In this document: in pieces, positions 47,373-60,599 of the stretch
Layout of the letters: every line of letters begins with the position of its first letter
How positions within the stretch are numbered: position 1 is the first letter of the stretch
Assembly: GCA_036172665.1 (NCBI GenBank)
Contig: CM069872.1
Location: 44,006,101 to 44,070,100, forward strand
Source: Prosopocoilus inquinatus
Taxonomy: Eukaryota > Arthropoda > Insecta > Coleoptera > Lucanidae
Reading direction: 5' to 3'
Length of the DNA: 64,000 nucleotides
Notes under the pieces: model-generated
The model's input: the letters and a program-made list of their open reading frames with translations, nothing else
What the model was told of the DNA's origin: nothing
Database searches by the model: none
Made by a program: the position numbers and the translations under genes

Positions 47373-47639
47373 TGTCAAAGAATTGTTAAAAGTTCTTAAA
47401 GTATAGCACTGCAGTTAGTTTAGTAAAACGGCACCAATACGCACATTAATTTGAGATACTTTAATGAAAATATCTCTACACCATTTCTGCAAGGAAAGTA
47501 TTCCAAGTATTCCCGGCCGATTCTGATGAAACTTGGTAGTACGTTTTTGGTGCGTTTGTAGATCTTATATGACTATAATTTTTTTTATGTGTAGTGTTTG
47601 CCCAACGGTGTCTTAAGTCATAGACTTGTCAGGACCTCA

Positions 47640-47860
47640 GGAGCGGGAGTGAATTTTTGTGTGTGTAAAGTGTTCCATGGCTTTGTTACCAAACCTCCTC
47701 GCCGTTGAAGGGGAAGCAGAATCGAATTGTATCCCCAACACTGAAGGCTACCTGAAGTGAGTAACCACGCCCCTGAGAAACATTCTTCCCAGGGGGGCGC
47801 GAACCCACGACCTTACGATTGCAAGACCGGTCCCTTACCACTTGGACCGTGCAGGCGTTT
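47640..47860 (-). mobile_element. tRNA-derived SINE
   Basis: On the minus strand a box A-like CGGTCCAAGTGG (47849-47838) and a box B-like GGGTTCGCGCC (47806-47796) are spaced 43 bases start to start, as in tRNA genes and their RNA polymerase III promoters. The body continues downstream (towards lower coordinates) through about 47640 in GC-richer sequence unlike its surroundings. The 3' tail and target duplications were not resolved. It is not a plausible functional tRNA, because the stems do not pair properly. Confidence 0.72.
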
Positions 47861-49130
47861 TAGGATATCCGTTGTTGGCAAATATACTTTACGAGGTGTA
47901 TTAATTTTTTTTGTAGGGCATAACATTTTAAGGCTTTCCAATTCTGTGGCGGCCATTACACCTAGCAACAGAACAGTTATACAAGGAAGGTCCAAGTACG
48001 TACCCAAGTAACAACGAATACTTTATTAAACTCTTGTGAATGCATTTGGGTACAATAGCGATCATCCTAATCGAGATCGCTATGAGCTAACTGTGCCCTG
48101 ATTGACGCTGGTAGTGATAGTTACAGAACGGTCAATCGATCTCGATTCGCTTGATCGCGACTGTACCAACTTCATCAAAATCGGAAGCGGAAATACTTTC
48201 CTTGTTAGATACATAGATGGCATTCTTCACCGATCTCTACTCTTAACAGAGTTTACATGTATGTTACTAAATTTCAACACAAATTTTGTCTTTCTTATCA
48301 GATGCTCAAAATACGTAAGAACAGAAACAATCATTGATTGTTCCTCTTCTGTACTTACATTTTTCTGAGCTTGTTAAGGAGGTAGATATCCTTAGCTAGT
48401 TATATATTTTGCGGGCGAAAATTTTTTTCTTTACTTTGACATTCGTCTTACAAACTTGGAAAACAATAATACCAATTGAAAGGAGTCGAAATACGATTGT
48501 AACTTACAAGTCTTTTCATCTCTTATAATGAGAAAATGCAGAAAATCAGGCTCGACGAAGAAATTTTTTTTTGCTTAGTATTAGCTGGAATATCTGTATA
48601 AGTAGCGCAGAGTCTATCTACATCAACTATAAATACGGTTAATAGAAAATGACACTAAACATCATTTAGAGTCTTATTAATACATCATATTTATTAAATC
48701 TAGAGTGAAAGCAATCATTAATAACAAATTACCTCTTTCAGCATTAATATTAAAACAAATACATATTCACTTTCATGCAGCCGCCCCGCCCTGTACATTC
48801 ATAAATAGATTCCATTATTAATCGCACTTCTACTCTCTAATTATATCACAGACTCAATTATCCCGAACTTGTTGTTCTCTTTGGTGAGACGTAGACCAAT
48901 GCTTTCGAATTTTCTGGAGCCGGCGGGTCGCTTACACGCATTTGCAAATCAATCAGTTCGTTTCTCAGACGTTATGCAACAAACACCAATTACTACAGCG
49001 AGAAATTTTGACATGTATAAATATTTGGAGTTTCAAAGTCAACATTTGTATTAAAAATTTGCTATATTTTTTCCAGGACGGATGTAAATCAAAGGAAAAC
49101 ATCTAGTTCAGAATGGTTTGTACGACTAGG
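47861..49130. other. noncoding stretch
   Basis: Short frames only. The stretch 48165-48203 is an imperfect inverse of 47490-47540, and the two bracket the SINE. Otherwise nothing recognised. Confidence 0.4.
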
Positions 49131-49331
49131 ACTCATAGCAGCGATTTCCAAACTGGGAGGCGTGAACAATGTTATAGAAGTGGAATTGTCATACCAAGAT
49201 ATATATTAATAAAATATATATCTGCACTACTGTATTATATGATGAAACAAAGGGGAGGTGGAGGCGCCAAGAATAGATTTTTTCAAAAGGGGGGCGCAGT
49301 AACATAAAGTTTGGAAATCACTGACTTATAG
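49131..49331. mobile_element. hAT-type MITE with 8-bp target duplication
   Basis: The element occupies 49139-49323 (185 bp). The left end CAGCGATTTCCAAACT and the reverse complement of the right end, CAGTGATTTCCAAACTTT, are matched inverted repeats of hAT type (CAGYG). Flanking 8-mers ACTCATAG (49131-49138) and ACTTATAG (49324-49331) agree at 7 of 8 positions. No transposase. Confidence 0.88.
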
Positions 49332-51925
49332 GAAACTGTTTAACGCGACTTTTTTGGATGTCGCACGTACGGATTTGAATGGCCGGCAGACGATCGAAGA
49401 ATGGCCGATGAAATTCTTCTGCGGCTATAATTAGAAACCCTAGGCCGTATTACGAGTTTATGCAACTGTATTGCTTGCAAATTCGTTTATTTAAACCTGT
49501 TTCGCCTTGCTGTGAATCCGTTACGATTTTCTACTAAACCGTTGATATGCTGCTGTAATAATTAGCCTGAAAATATATAATAATTACACAGCTGAAAGCC
49601 TTTAAAGCATAATTTAACCATGTTAGCCGAATTAATTAAATATAAACCTTTTCGAAACGCTCTAATATAGAATTTTTATGTGCAAAACTGAAATGTATAA
49701 TGGATCATGTCGGGAACGCTTAAAGAACCCCCGGTTACAAATTTACGTTACTGAAACTTTTCAGAATTTCAGCATTTCCAATAGGAGTATTTAAAAAAAT
49801 AAAATCCCTGAATCAAAGCTGTCAGTAAGAACACATTTTTTGTTATAAGAAAAAAAAATATGTCATCTTCATTTCACAGACGACTAAAACCGACGAAATC
49901 TGGCTGCTTGTGACACCGCAAAGTGACATTTGCGGCTCACTAAATAATATGTCTTAATTTAAAGCACAATAACTTCCCTGTGTCCTATTTTCGTAAATAC
50001 AGAGTTAGAAGCAGCGTACGCAGCCCGAGTTAGTTCGTCCGTTACTCTCGTATACAACAAGAGTGGGCTATTCTTGCAACCCAACAACCGATTTGTCACG
50101 TTAAAAGGTTCCTGCCGCGATATTCTAACTCTCACCTGAATTATTTCGGGCCGTTTCATAATACTAAATGGCTGGTTTCGTTCGCAGGATCGGCTCGTTT
50201 TATGACGGTTTTATTGCAGGAGGACAAAATATTTCTTTAATAAGAGGATACCAGGTTTTCTAAAATTTCATAATTTGTTATGCGAAGTATATTTTAGACG
50301 ACAAGACTTTTCAGTTTGCCTAATTAGTAGGTAAATTAACCAACCAGCATAACTGTAAAAATAGCCCGTTTGTTATTTCTAACCTGTAACTGTAACCACG
50401 TAATTTACTGCTTTTGATCACTAAAATACCTTAAAAATCATTAATAGGATCCCAAGAATGTTTATTTATTCGAATTAGCCCTCAAATACTTTAGTTCCCA
50501 AACATTTGATATTAATGTTACAAAAAATTATCATATTGAATGCGTAAAGCCATTTAGTCCATTATTAGTTTTCTATTCTTTTCGATAAACTTTGCTGCTC
50601 CCTTTCTTCCAAATCTGACAACTTAACCAATTCCAATGTACAAACATTTAAAACAATTCTTAAAACACTTCTAACAACGTACCGAACTCTGTCTTGTATT
50701 GTCGTCCTTGACTGTGTATTCGTTCACCCTGGCGCTAGTTTACACATTTGAACCAGGCGCGTCTTCACTGAGCTAACTAGAACAGTAGCTGTTGAAATGC
50801 AACGCAAAATTGTCACCTAGTTTAAATGTGCTTAAGTAATACGAGGAGTAAGATTTTGGCTATAGTACGACGACCCCTTGGCTCCCTTATTTGAAACTTA
50901 ATATTTGTATAAAACCCTAAAACGATATGTATGTTTTATCCGATAACGATATGTGTACAGTGTATCTCCGGATTGTATTCGCGTTACGTATAATGAACCA
51001 AAAAAATTTAAATTCGGATTTCATATTTTGCACTTCAAGTCTGCTTGTCACGATGGGAATTTGTGCCAAATTTGACGTTGATAGTATTCAATATTGCGGA
51101 ATTAACGCAAAAAGAAATAAATCTGTGTAGGTGAAGTGGCCTTCCTTTTGAATTTAGGGAAAAAAATGACTACACTTATCAATTAAGCGTATTAATGAAA
51201 TAAATCCACTAGTGAAACACTACAAGTAAGGTCAAACGACTAAAATTCAACATGGAATTCCCTCTATTACAATGTTTGATTTGCGTACGTTCCTTGACCG
51301 AACAGACTTTGATTTGAAATGTAAGCAGACGGTATTCATGCTGGACACGTGTCGATAACCGCACCTTTAAAATGCAACTAAACTATTTTTGCCTGAAATT
51401 TAAAAGTAAAAACGAATTTAGAATATGATTTTCAAACGTGACAATACTAATTTTTGAGCATTACTTTTAGTAGAAACTCCAAATCCTGTTAAAAGTAACT
51501 CTTCAGATGAAATCCCGATGATCTTTTTTATATTGCACTCGTTTGGAAAAGAAGAAGAAACTTCTGAAGAGCAAACGCATCTTCTAGCACAATCTTCAAT
51601 ATTTTTCCTGCATCAATTTTTACAGCGATTCCTTTTCACACAAACTATCCACAGGATTCCTATTTTGATCAGAGTTTTAGAATGTAAGAATCTTCTAAAG
51701 GATGGATTCGACAAAAGTTGTCAGTTAGCAGTTTGTCCTTCAAATTGACACCGTCATGGTAACATCTTGATAGAAAATTGTGAACATCATTCAAGGAAAT
51801 CGCAGAAACAATTCCAAATTGCAAATTCACCGTTCCTTTGCTTTTATACAGCTGCAAATATAACTTACACGATTGAAAGAAAAAAAGAAGTAATAGGAAG
51901 TCGTGCTAAATAGCTAAATAGTTTT
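49332..51925. other. noncoding stretch
   Basis: Short frames without domains. The interval 49980-50170 is slightly GC-richer. No element recognised. Confidence 0.45.
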
Positions 51926-52362
51926 TTGATTATTTTGCAAAATTTGTATGTAAAGTCGAGTAAAGTAATTTCTTTAAAGCTCAGAAGACACAAGTCCAAG
52001 AAAAGTAACTGTGTACTAGCTGAATGTGCAAAAAATACGGTTAAATACTGTGAGCAATTAACAAATATGGGATTTAGAAGAACGGTATGTGACAAATGCC
52101 CAAGAAATTCTGTTATTGAATACAAAAAAAAACTTTTAAATGGCATTTGGCTTGGCAAGCTTTTGCTCCAGTGACAAAGAAAATAAATTTTTACTACCAC
52201 AAGAACCATAAATGGGAAAAACTGAAGGACGTGTGTTACAAAAGCAACTACTGTCATGCTGTCATTAATTTGACAACGTCAGTATTCTATACTTTGCTGG
52301 ACACATCTGATAGCACCCCACTGTACAATCAAAATCAAGAAAGACGAGGCCTGCGTCATTAA
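51926..52362 (+). other. two overlapping open frames, one Cys-containing
   Basis: The 82-codon frame (51926-52174) has Cys residues in KSNCVLAECAKNTVKYCEQ and VCDKCPR, a spacing that could be a decayed zinc-binding segment such as the C-terminal finger of piggyBac-type transposases. The second frame (52147-52362) runs into the left arm of the hairpin at 52319. I cannot confirm a family. Confidence 0.18.
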
Positions 52363-52506
52363 TTACCGAAGCAAAAACCGACAAATAATGTGTAACTCTA
52401 TCCTTTTCTTTTTCACCTTGGAAACGGATACAATACTGAAAAATTTGTCGGTTTTTACTTCGGTAACTAATGACGCAGACTTCATCTTTCGTGATTTTGA
52501 CAGTAG
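52319..52506. mobile_element. hairpin element with about 65-base arms
   Basis: The left arm ACTGT..AATCAAAATCAAGA continues through GCGTCATTAATTACCGAAGC and AAAAACCGACAAAT. The right arm is its inverse with a few mismatches (GCGTCATTAGTTACCGAAGT in reverse complement). The loop is about 55 bases. Non-coding foldback element. Confidence 0.8.
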
Positions 52507-54595
52507 TTTATTAGCAATGTAGAATACAAAGATAACATCTTTGTTGTGGCTAGTAGACGAGCCAGCGCCATTTAACTACCCAGAATTAAGACCTTTAAGA
52601 CCTTTAATAACATAAAATTAAATTAACAAAAAATAAGCATATTTGTAAAAACATTAAAGATTTCAAGTCACATTCTGATGTGTAAATAAATATGTTTTCA
52701 TGTTATTGTTACGAATTTGGGGGTTCACAAATTATAGTCGTTAAATTTCAGAACACTTTAACTAAAAGCTGTCGCTTTACACAATTAACAACACAGTTGT
52801 AATGAGCTTGTCTACTAAATAACACTTTTACAAAATGGTGGATCGCCAGCGCTCTGTTGCTCGAATGTACTAGAATGACCGCCTAGCTTCGGTCATGTTC
52901 TGTGACGCGAGGTGGCGTGTCTGATGCTAAAAATAGATCTGTTTGCGCATCACGACTGTAACATTATGTTAAATTTAAACTGTTCAAATAGCGCGCCCAT
53001 TTCCGCTTATGTAGCTAAGCATTCCGCGCACTTTCTGGAACATTCCATCATATACAGGTGCCTTCTCGAAAACACTGTAACAATTGTGAACATTTTCATC
53101 AAGCGAAAGAGTCGGTTGACCAATAATTTTAATTATTGCGTCCCAACTTAAGGATGTAACAGTATGTACAGTCCTCTTAATTACCCCGTTCGTGTCGTCT
53201 ATGTAAGTATGAACTAAACCAATAAGGGAATAACGATAATTAATTAGACTTTCGTAGGCGTATCTATTAATTTGAAATTATTCCTACTTAGATACTAGTA
53301 GGTATTACGAGTATATTGAATTTATTATTGAAACATTACCATTTCAGAACATGTTTCTGAAGAAATCCTTTGGTTTACTCGTTCGTATATTATAATAAAA
53401 TTATTTATTACATGGCTTTGCATCTTATTTTGTTTTTGAATGCAGATTCTTGATGTGATGGTAGTCGATAAGTAAAAAACTTGCAATTCACTGTTAAATA
53501 TTAAAACAAGCGTAAAGATAATAAAATAAGATAGTGCGAATCAATTCACTCCCGATGATAAATAATCCACATAAGCTGTTTACTCACGTCAACGCCTACA
53601 TCAAAAGATTGACAACGCAAAATGCTATATAATTATGTACACTTCGTTGAGGTTGTTCTCGTTTTTGTTTAGATGTTACAACGCTGCAATCGCATTGTTT
53701 GTAGGAAGAAAAAAAAAGGTAACCGGCAGAATATAAAATTGTTAATTTAATCAAATCACGTCCAGATCGTTAACGTTGCTTACTTAGCCAGGAGCCAAAC
53801 ACAACGTGCAACGTTCACACGTAAGAAATGCGTGCATACGTTACTTTACTGCAACGGGCACTTATAAAATACGAATAAAATAAACCAACCGCATTGTGTA
53901 GCATTAAGAATTTAAATCATATGTTTAAGGCGTCAGATAAGAAATATGTTTCAAAAAAAGCGCAGCATATTACATGCACATGTTATACCTACTATGATTT
54001 GTCAGAAAAAGTGATTTATTGCCGCTTGTAATATTTCTGTGGCAGGGCACGTCTTGTTTTGTCGCTGCTTAATGCCAACGATACATCGAAATAATATGTT
54101 TTTAACATTGGCTGCAGCACTACATATCGTACGACTTGAAGGGTGGATTATATTACACGCATGAGAGAGCTTTGAGTTATTTTCCAGTGAAATTGCTACG
54201 GCAGCATTCTTTTCGAAACAAACGCCATCACATATTTTAAGCGCTCTTTACTTTAAAATTCGTAGACAAATTTTCGAATTGAAGAATTTATGGGTAAACA
54301 CTTCGTGCCCTGAAAATTTAAAATGCCTACGCACATATTTGTATTCGCCCTATTTGGACTAAGTCTAAGTAAGTCACTGTATTCATGGGAGCAGTTAACA
54401 AACAAGCAAATTGCATGTCAACTGGTCAACTAGGTCTTTTTTATTATTTGCTTTTCTTATCTGAGAAGAAAAATCTGCTACTTAATAAAATCATTTGCAT
54501 CAGACTTTAAAATACTCAAACGCTTGTGGAAAACGTTTGCCCTTTTCAATTAGTTAGTCGTTGCCAAACAGTAATTTTCGCCCTGTATATTTTTT
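52507..54595. other. AT-rich noncoding stretch
   Basis: Short frames only. Nothing recognised. Confidence 0.45.
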
Positions 54596-54599
54596 TTTC

Positions 54600-55340
54600 T
54601 GAACAAATGTTTTTAGTTGGTGAACACTTACAGGAGGTTAGAGGTAAATGAGATAGAACATTTTTCGAGACGTCAAAAACAGGTAGAATATAGACAATCA
54701 GACCTGGAATCATCAAATTAAGAGAAGAATTTGACAACCTAAATTGATGCAACTACGAAGAAGTAGACAATGAAAGTACAAAGGAGTGAGAGAATGCAAC
54801 TCTTATTAACCCAATAATAATTAACTTAATTACTGGCAACCGTTTTCCTGATCCCTTCGTTGGTGAACACTTGCAGATCGTTGCAAATGAGATGAAAGAC
54901 TTTTTCGAAATGTCAAAGGCAGAAAGAATGTGGACGCAATGGAACAAGGGCTAAAGTCTTCAAGTTGGTTGCACATGAGATGAAACACTTTCTCGAAACA
55001 TCAAAGGCAGAAAGAATATGGACGGCAATGGAAGAAGCGCTAAAGTCTTCAAGATGGTTGCAAATGAGATAAAACCCTTTTTCAAAACGTCAAAGGCAGA
55101 AAGAATACGGAGGTCAATAAAAAAAGAGCTAAAGCCTTCAAGCTAAGAGAAGAATTTGACAACCTGATGTAATGTAACTATCTACAAAGAAGTTGATAAT
55201 AAAATTATATAGGAACGAGAGAAAGCAAGCTTGATTAACGATCAGCCTAACATTAAAAATAATTGCCACAATTAAGTTATTTTTTTACACCTCTTAATAA
55301 TCTAATAAAAATTAACTTAATTAATGGCAACCATTTTTCT
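54600..55340 (+). repeat. nested duplication with 88-bp minisatellite core
   Basis: The core is about three copies of an 88-89-bp unit starting GTTGCAAATGAGATGAAA and containing TCAAAGGCAGAAAGAATA (starts at 54880, 54968 and 55057). The flanks at about 54600-54870 and 55050-55340 are themselves related: both contain AAGAGAAGAATTTGACAACC and, further on, AATTAACTTAATTA.TGGCAACC. No coding sequence. Confidence 0.78.
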
Positions 55341-57977
55341 GGTCCGTTCTCTTTTTTTATGGCGTGGGACAAAAATACAACCGGCTAATTACAAATCGCC
55401 GTTATTTTTTATTTAAACGGACATTCATTTCAATTCACTTGAGCCAAATCTTTCGTATTTATAGCTAACAAATTGAATAAGTCGTAAATTCTGAAATAAT
55501 TTTGGCAATTAGCGTCGAGCTCGTAATTTTCGGAGTCAAGCGCGGCGCTTTAATCTTCCGGCCAGTTGACATTCATTTATGAATGAAATAAATCAATAAA
55601 TAAATCAGACGATCAATAGAGGAACTAAATTTAAATTTCTTCATTGGACTGACATTGGAATATGGAAGCGTCGACGGTTTGAATAAAGTATAATGAACTG
55701 TGGTGACATAATTTAATTAGACACAATCAATTCAGGTTTCTTTTCTTCAATTTTTCTATGATTTACAATATTTCTTTTCTCTTTTTTTGTATTTAAATTT
55801 CTTCACTCTTTTCAGATTTTTTCTTACGGGAAAGTAATTGAGAACTTCGTGTTTTAAAGAAAACTAAAGTGCATTTAATATTTTATTTTCATTTATCAGC
55901 AGCAATAGAATCCAATTAGGTAGGTAAGAACAATTAGAAAGTTATTGTACAATTAAGAAAATATTTGGGTCAAGAGAATACAAGGAATACGTAAAAGAAT
56001 TAGATAATAAGTGTAAAGTAAAACTGTTTAATATTATCTAATCAACGCCGTTTAGGTTTTGCTTTCATCATAGCAATTAGCAATAATTAAGTGCAAGCTT
56101 AAACTGTTAGTCAATGTTAACTCAATTGTCATTATTTCGCATGAAAATATTTTCCTTTCAACATTGTAAGAAGTATCAAATAATTTCGGTTTTTAGTCAA
56201 GGATTAAATTTGAACTTATTCTTTTAACTTTTTTAAAATCTACACAAAAAAAAACTATATCCTCGACATTAAGTGTGACTTCACTTAAATGTGTGTCACT
56301 GTAACAAGAACTTAAGTGCTTGTTCGTCTTTATCACGTACACAAATGCGTCTATTAAGATAGGCCAGGGTAAAATAATAACCAGTAACGAACATAAAAAT
56401 CGTTGTACTCCCGTGTACAACATAAATTTATAAAGTCACAATTAAGCGCACGAAAAGTGTGTTCTTTCAAACACTAACCGCAGTAATTCAAACAAATTAA
56501 AGTGTCCGGCGTGATTTAGTTGTTCGAATTTATTTACTTCGACTCGCAGCTTTGGCATGTAATAATTAAAAAGTTTCTCTAAATGAAATTCCTGCCTCAA
56601 ATTAGGCACCCAAATCGCTTTCGGTATTTTCAAAAAAACTACTCTTCGCGGCGATCGGGATTTATAGTGAAAAAATAAACGGTGTTGTAATTAATTGACG
56701 TGACAAAAAATTAATCGGCGGAGCTTAGTTTTAATTAGGCTTTTTATTTCTAGGCTCACGCTGAGGTGGTTGTGTTGTGAAATGCCTCTAACACTTGGCA
56801 GGATATTATTTATTCTGTGACAAGAAGATTTTTTCTATTTATGTGTGTTTAACTAGGGAGATTCAAATCGGTGAAACTATTCGTGCGTTGTACCCACTGG
56901 AAATACGAGAAGCTGAAAGTAGAACGCACTGAAAATGGAACAAATAAATGAATCTACGTTATCTGAAGGATAACGGAAAGAGAGCATGATTAACTTAGCG
57001 TTTCCAGATTCTACGTAAAACGAATTCTAAGAAACTTAATGGAATTTCGTACGGTATTTTTTTGTTCGAAAATCCAAAAAGACAGCTTAATTAAGTGCCC
57101 CGACGAAAATAATCTGCTGTTACATAATTGCATAAAATCAATTTTAGTAGCCATATTAGCAGTTTTACGGTTTATAAATATGTAAACAAAATAGCGTGAC
57201 CATAAAAATTTACATATTAATTGTACAAAGGAGAAACCAAACTCGCCATAAAACACCAAAACTACAATTTTTATATCTATGCAAATCAACATGCAAAAAT
57301 ATTCGTCCGTACAGGTGCTTTGTCGTCTGACAATATCGGAACACTCGGTAAAATAAAACAAATGGCTTTGCAACTGCAACAACCCAAAGTGCTGCCAGGG
57401 GGTACCAATAAAATGCAAAGAAAAAAGTTCTACGACTTGGTCTACAAAAATAAAAAAAATTCAGGCCATTTGCAGTTTAGGAATGAAATTTCCTTTGGTT
57501 CTCCTCTCATGTTCACCTGGCAAAGAAAAGAACTGAAAACCTCATTGTTGACCAGTCTATCAAGATGCAGAGATAAGATAGATTTTCCTATTTCAAATTC
57601 AAACCAACAGACCTTTTCTATTAACGAGAATCTTAATTGAAGCCTTGTTTAAATTTGGTCAGAACTCTCCTAATCCATGAAAAAGAGACAAACTGTCCTT
57701 TTCTTATCTTTCCATTCGTGCAACTAAACTTGTCAACTGTGGCAAAATGAAATCCAAAGCGAGGAATAGACTGTTAAGTCTTGAGAACGGCAAGTGTATT
57801 TCGTTTAAGGATGGATGGATTGTTCCGATTCACCAAAGAATTTCGAACTATTAGAAAATAATGAAACTCTGGTCTGGAAGTATAAAATACGATCAATATA
57901 AAGAATAGTAATACGTTGTATTGTATTTAATTAAACTTTTCCGTGCAACTGGTTTATACAATAAGTAGGTTAAGTTT
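55341..57977. other. noncoding stretch with one long open frame
   Basis: A 139-codon plus frame (57221-57640) overlaps a 135-codon minus frame. Neither has a recognisable domain, and overlap on both strands argues for chance. A GC-richer patch lies at 55515-55570. Confidence 0.35.
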
Positions 57978-58199
57978 CTGTAAACCACAGTAAAGAATCA
58001 ATAGGTAGCAGCGTGGGCGTTTGGAACGTGCACACAACTGCGAGAAATACTTTAATGTTCTTTAATCTCGCGCATTGATATTTCAAACCCTCTTTCAGCT
58101 GTCGCTCTCGCAATTGATCTCGCGTTTTCGTGCACGTATCAACACACGGCCAAGTGCTCTTTTGGCGTCACCTAATATATTGTTCACCGTGCTATAGAC
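57978..58199 (-). mobile_element. P-like/hAT-like MITE, copy 3 of 3
   Basis: The element occupies 57986-58191 (206 bp), inverted relative to copies 1 and 2. On the plus strand it begins CACAGTAAAGAATCAATAGG and ends CTAATATATTGTTCACCGTG. Flanking 8-mers CTGTAAAC (57978-57985) and CTATAGAC (58192-58199) agree at 6 of 8 positions, consistent with an aged 8-bp duplication. Confidence 0.87.
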
Positions 58200-60595
58200 T
58201 AAATGAAATGTGTAGTAAATATAGATTATTAACGGAAGTTATTTTTGTCCATCACAATTACGTAATCCTTGATAAATTTGTAAAAGCGTGTAATCGGAAA
58301 TAATATATTTACGTAACAAGGCTTCTGTTTTCTAGAAACACCACGTCTGGTGTATCGGAACGATACATCATTTAAAATCTGCCATTCATTGAAGCGCTTG
58401 CGTTTGATGTATTTCGCGAACGCACAGCGGCGGTTAATATAAACAAATGGATCGACCCGATGTTCACAAATCAATTACGGGACAATACTGCTTGACAAGT
58501 TTAATACATCCAAACAGTATCAGAACCGAAGGTTATTACTAATTTGTTTCTGACGTACGCAAGCCAAAGGACGCTTTCGTTTTTAAGACAGTTGCGTTTA
58601 GAAACAGGAATCCCGTTTTGCTTTTACTTTCGTCGTAGAACTTTGATCCTCTGATTTGGAGACTCGTTCCGAAACTCGAAAACCAAGTTGGCAGAGGTTC
58701 CTCAGAAAATTCTCATCGTACAGGAAGCAGTTTCGTGGGTTCAAAGTACCATTGAAATAATTTCCCTTGGAATCCGTTCAAGTTTATAATAAGTAAGAAC
58801 GAGCCGGAATAAATGTCGTTCGGAAGTGAACAGAATGACAACTTAATTGCAGGAGATAACAGTTACGGCTCGAAATAAAGGAGCAAGTCAAATTAGTGGC
58901 CTGACAAATACGCACGTTCTGGAAAACCGCCCGCCAGCGGTCAATAAATTATCGGTAAGAGCGAAAGGAAATCCATTTTTACGTCACCCAATGATAAATA
59001 CCGGTAATCTTTATGCGAGCTGTGGCCTTCCCTTGGAGGCTGGTGCGGTGCGCAAAATTTGGGCGTGGATGTTTTTTGCGTTAGAGCACGTCCAAACAAA
59101 TCAAAAGCTATTATTAGCGTGGCAAAATATTAACTTTATACCTGGTGATGGGGCAAAATGCAACACTTTAAAATTACGTTTTTACTTTGAAGCAGAAATC
59201 CTTCACACCAGATATTTAGGTAAGTAATCAGTTTTCCATTGCAGCACTTACAGTTTTAGAAATCACAGATTCAAATAGAAAGGCAATTAGGAAAAAAGTA
59301 TTTTTCGATATCTGTTCAGTTCTAGTTAAGGAAGGAATAGTAATTTGGCCTATGCTGTACAGAATAGGAAATAAGAGACAAATACAAAAACAATATATTC
59401 AATATTTCCATTTTTTTGCCATAGATCAAAAGATCCTCAGCGATACATCTCATTGGTTTCGCCCTAGTGTATTAAAGTAAATTCTTTAAAATATAAAAAT
59501 AACCGAACTCTGTAAAAGGAAAACTGTCCAAATAGATGTTGTATTCTACTCGACTTTGTGCTTTTCCTTTGTGTTTGCAAAATGAGGAAACAGCTCTCCA
59601 TTAACTTGCAATTTATTCAACTTACATCCTGCAAAACGAAAGGAAATGAATTTCTTAAAGAAAACATATGTCAATCCATTTAAGCAAATTGTTGACAAAC
59701 GTAAACATGGAAAGAGCAGAAACTGTCTCAGATACTACAATTTCCTCAAGTAGCTAAGCGTATTACTTGATGTTTTCTGCTCCATTTGGTGATAATTTAT
59801 TCTTGTGAATAAGTATAGTCATTGTATTTTTTATTGTTTTAATCTTAATCGTATTCTTTTAGCATTATTTTTCTTCATACAATTTTCCTACATAAAATAT
59901 TTTACTTTTAATTTTTCTTATATATCGGAAATGACGATAGCAAAATAAATTTCCTAAGTTTCTCAATCCGTGTTACAAAAAAAAATCCAGCTCTTCTTTT
60001 ATACGCGTGATCGGTGATGTTTCACACAACCTATACACAACTTTAAGAGTTTGTATACGCATGTGTTCTAAAAATGTTTGAGATAAATACGCTGCACGCA
60101 TCGAAAAAAAAAAGAAGAAAATTAAACAAACAAATCGCTTTTTGCTCGTGCCTTAAGTGCGCTCGCTCCTTCGAGTTTCCATTCACGTCTGCGTTGCGAA
60201 TCGATTGCACGTGATGGTGATTCCCCGTTTATCTTCGTTATTCCGTGGAAGAATGCCGTCGTCGGCATTCCGCGCGTAAATTCGCCGAATTCGATTAGGT
60301 GGGAAATGCGGCGCTTGAAAATTTTATCTCCGCCATTCATCCGGGATAATTATTTCCTTTCTAGCAGCGGGAAGGTTCTTACATTCGCCTCGGTTGATAT
60401 GTATACGCAAACGCCTTTCAATTTGTCCGTGGTATCTCATCTGATATTTTTTCGAAAAGCGCCGTAATTTCTGCTTTAATGTTTTTTTCGCAATGTTGAT
60501 TATAAATAAGCAAGGTATGTGTGACGTCAGTTGTAAACCGCCGAAGGAAATACAATGTGGTAAGTTCTCTTCTTATTATAGTGGGTTGAAGATAC
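58200..60595. other. noncoding stretch with an exon-like frame and GC island
   Basis: An open frame at 58853-59219 (plus) is bounded by an acceptor-like TTAATTGCAG and a donor-like TTAG/GTAAGT. It has no recognisable domain and is a weak exon candidate. The interval 60120-60420 is a GC-richer island containing the short inverted repeat GAATGCCGTCGTCGGCATTC. Confidence 0.3.
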
Positions 60596-60599
60596 TAAG

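Noticed and set aside
47780..47860. Functional tRNA gene on the minus strand
   Set aside because: Box A and box B are well spaced, but the acceptor and anticodon stems do not pair, and the transcript body continues as a SINE.
57011..57640. Overlapping 135- and 139-codon frames as a host gene
   Set aside because: They lie on opposite strands over the same DNA with no domain or splice context. Chance in AT-rich sequence is the simpler explanation.
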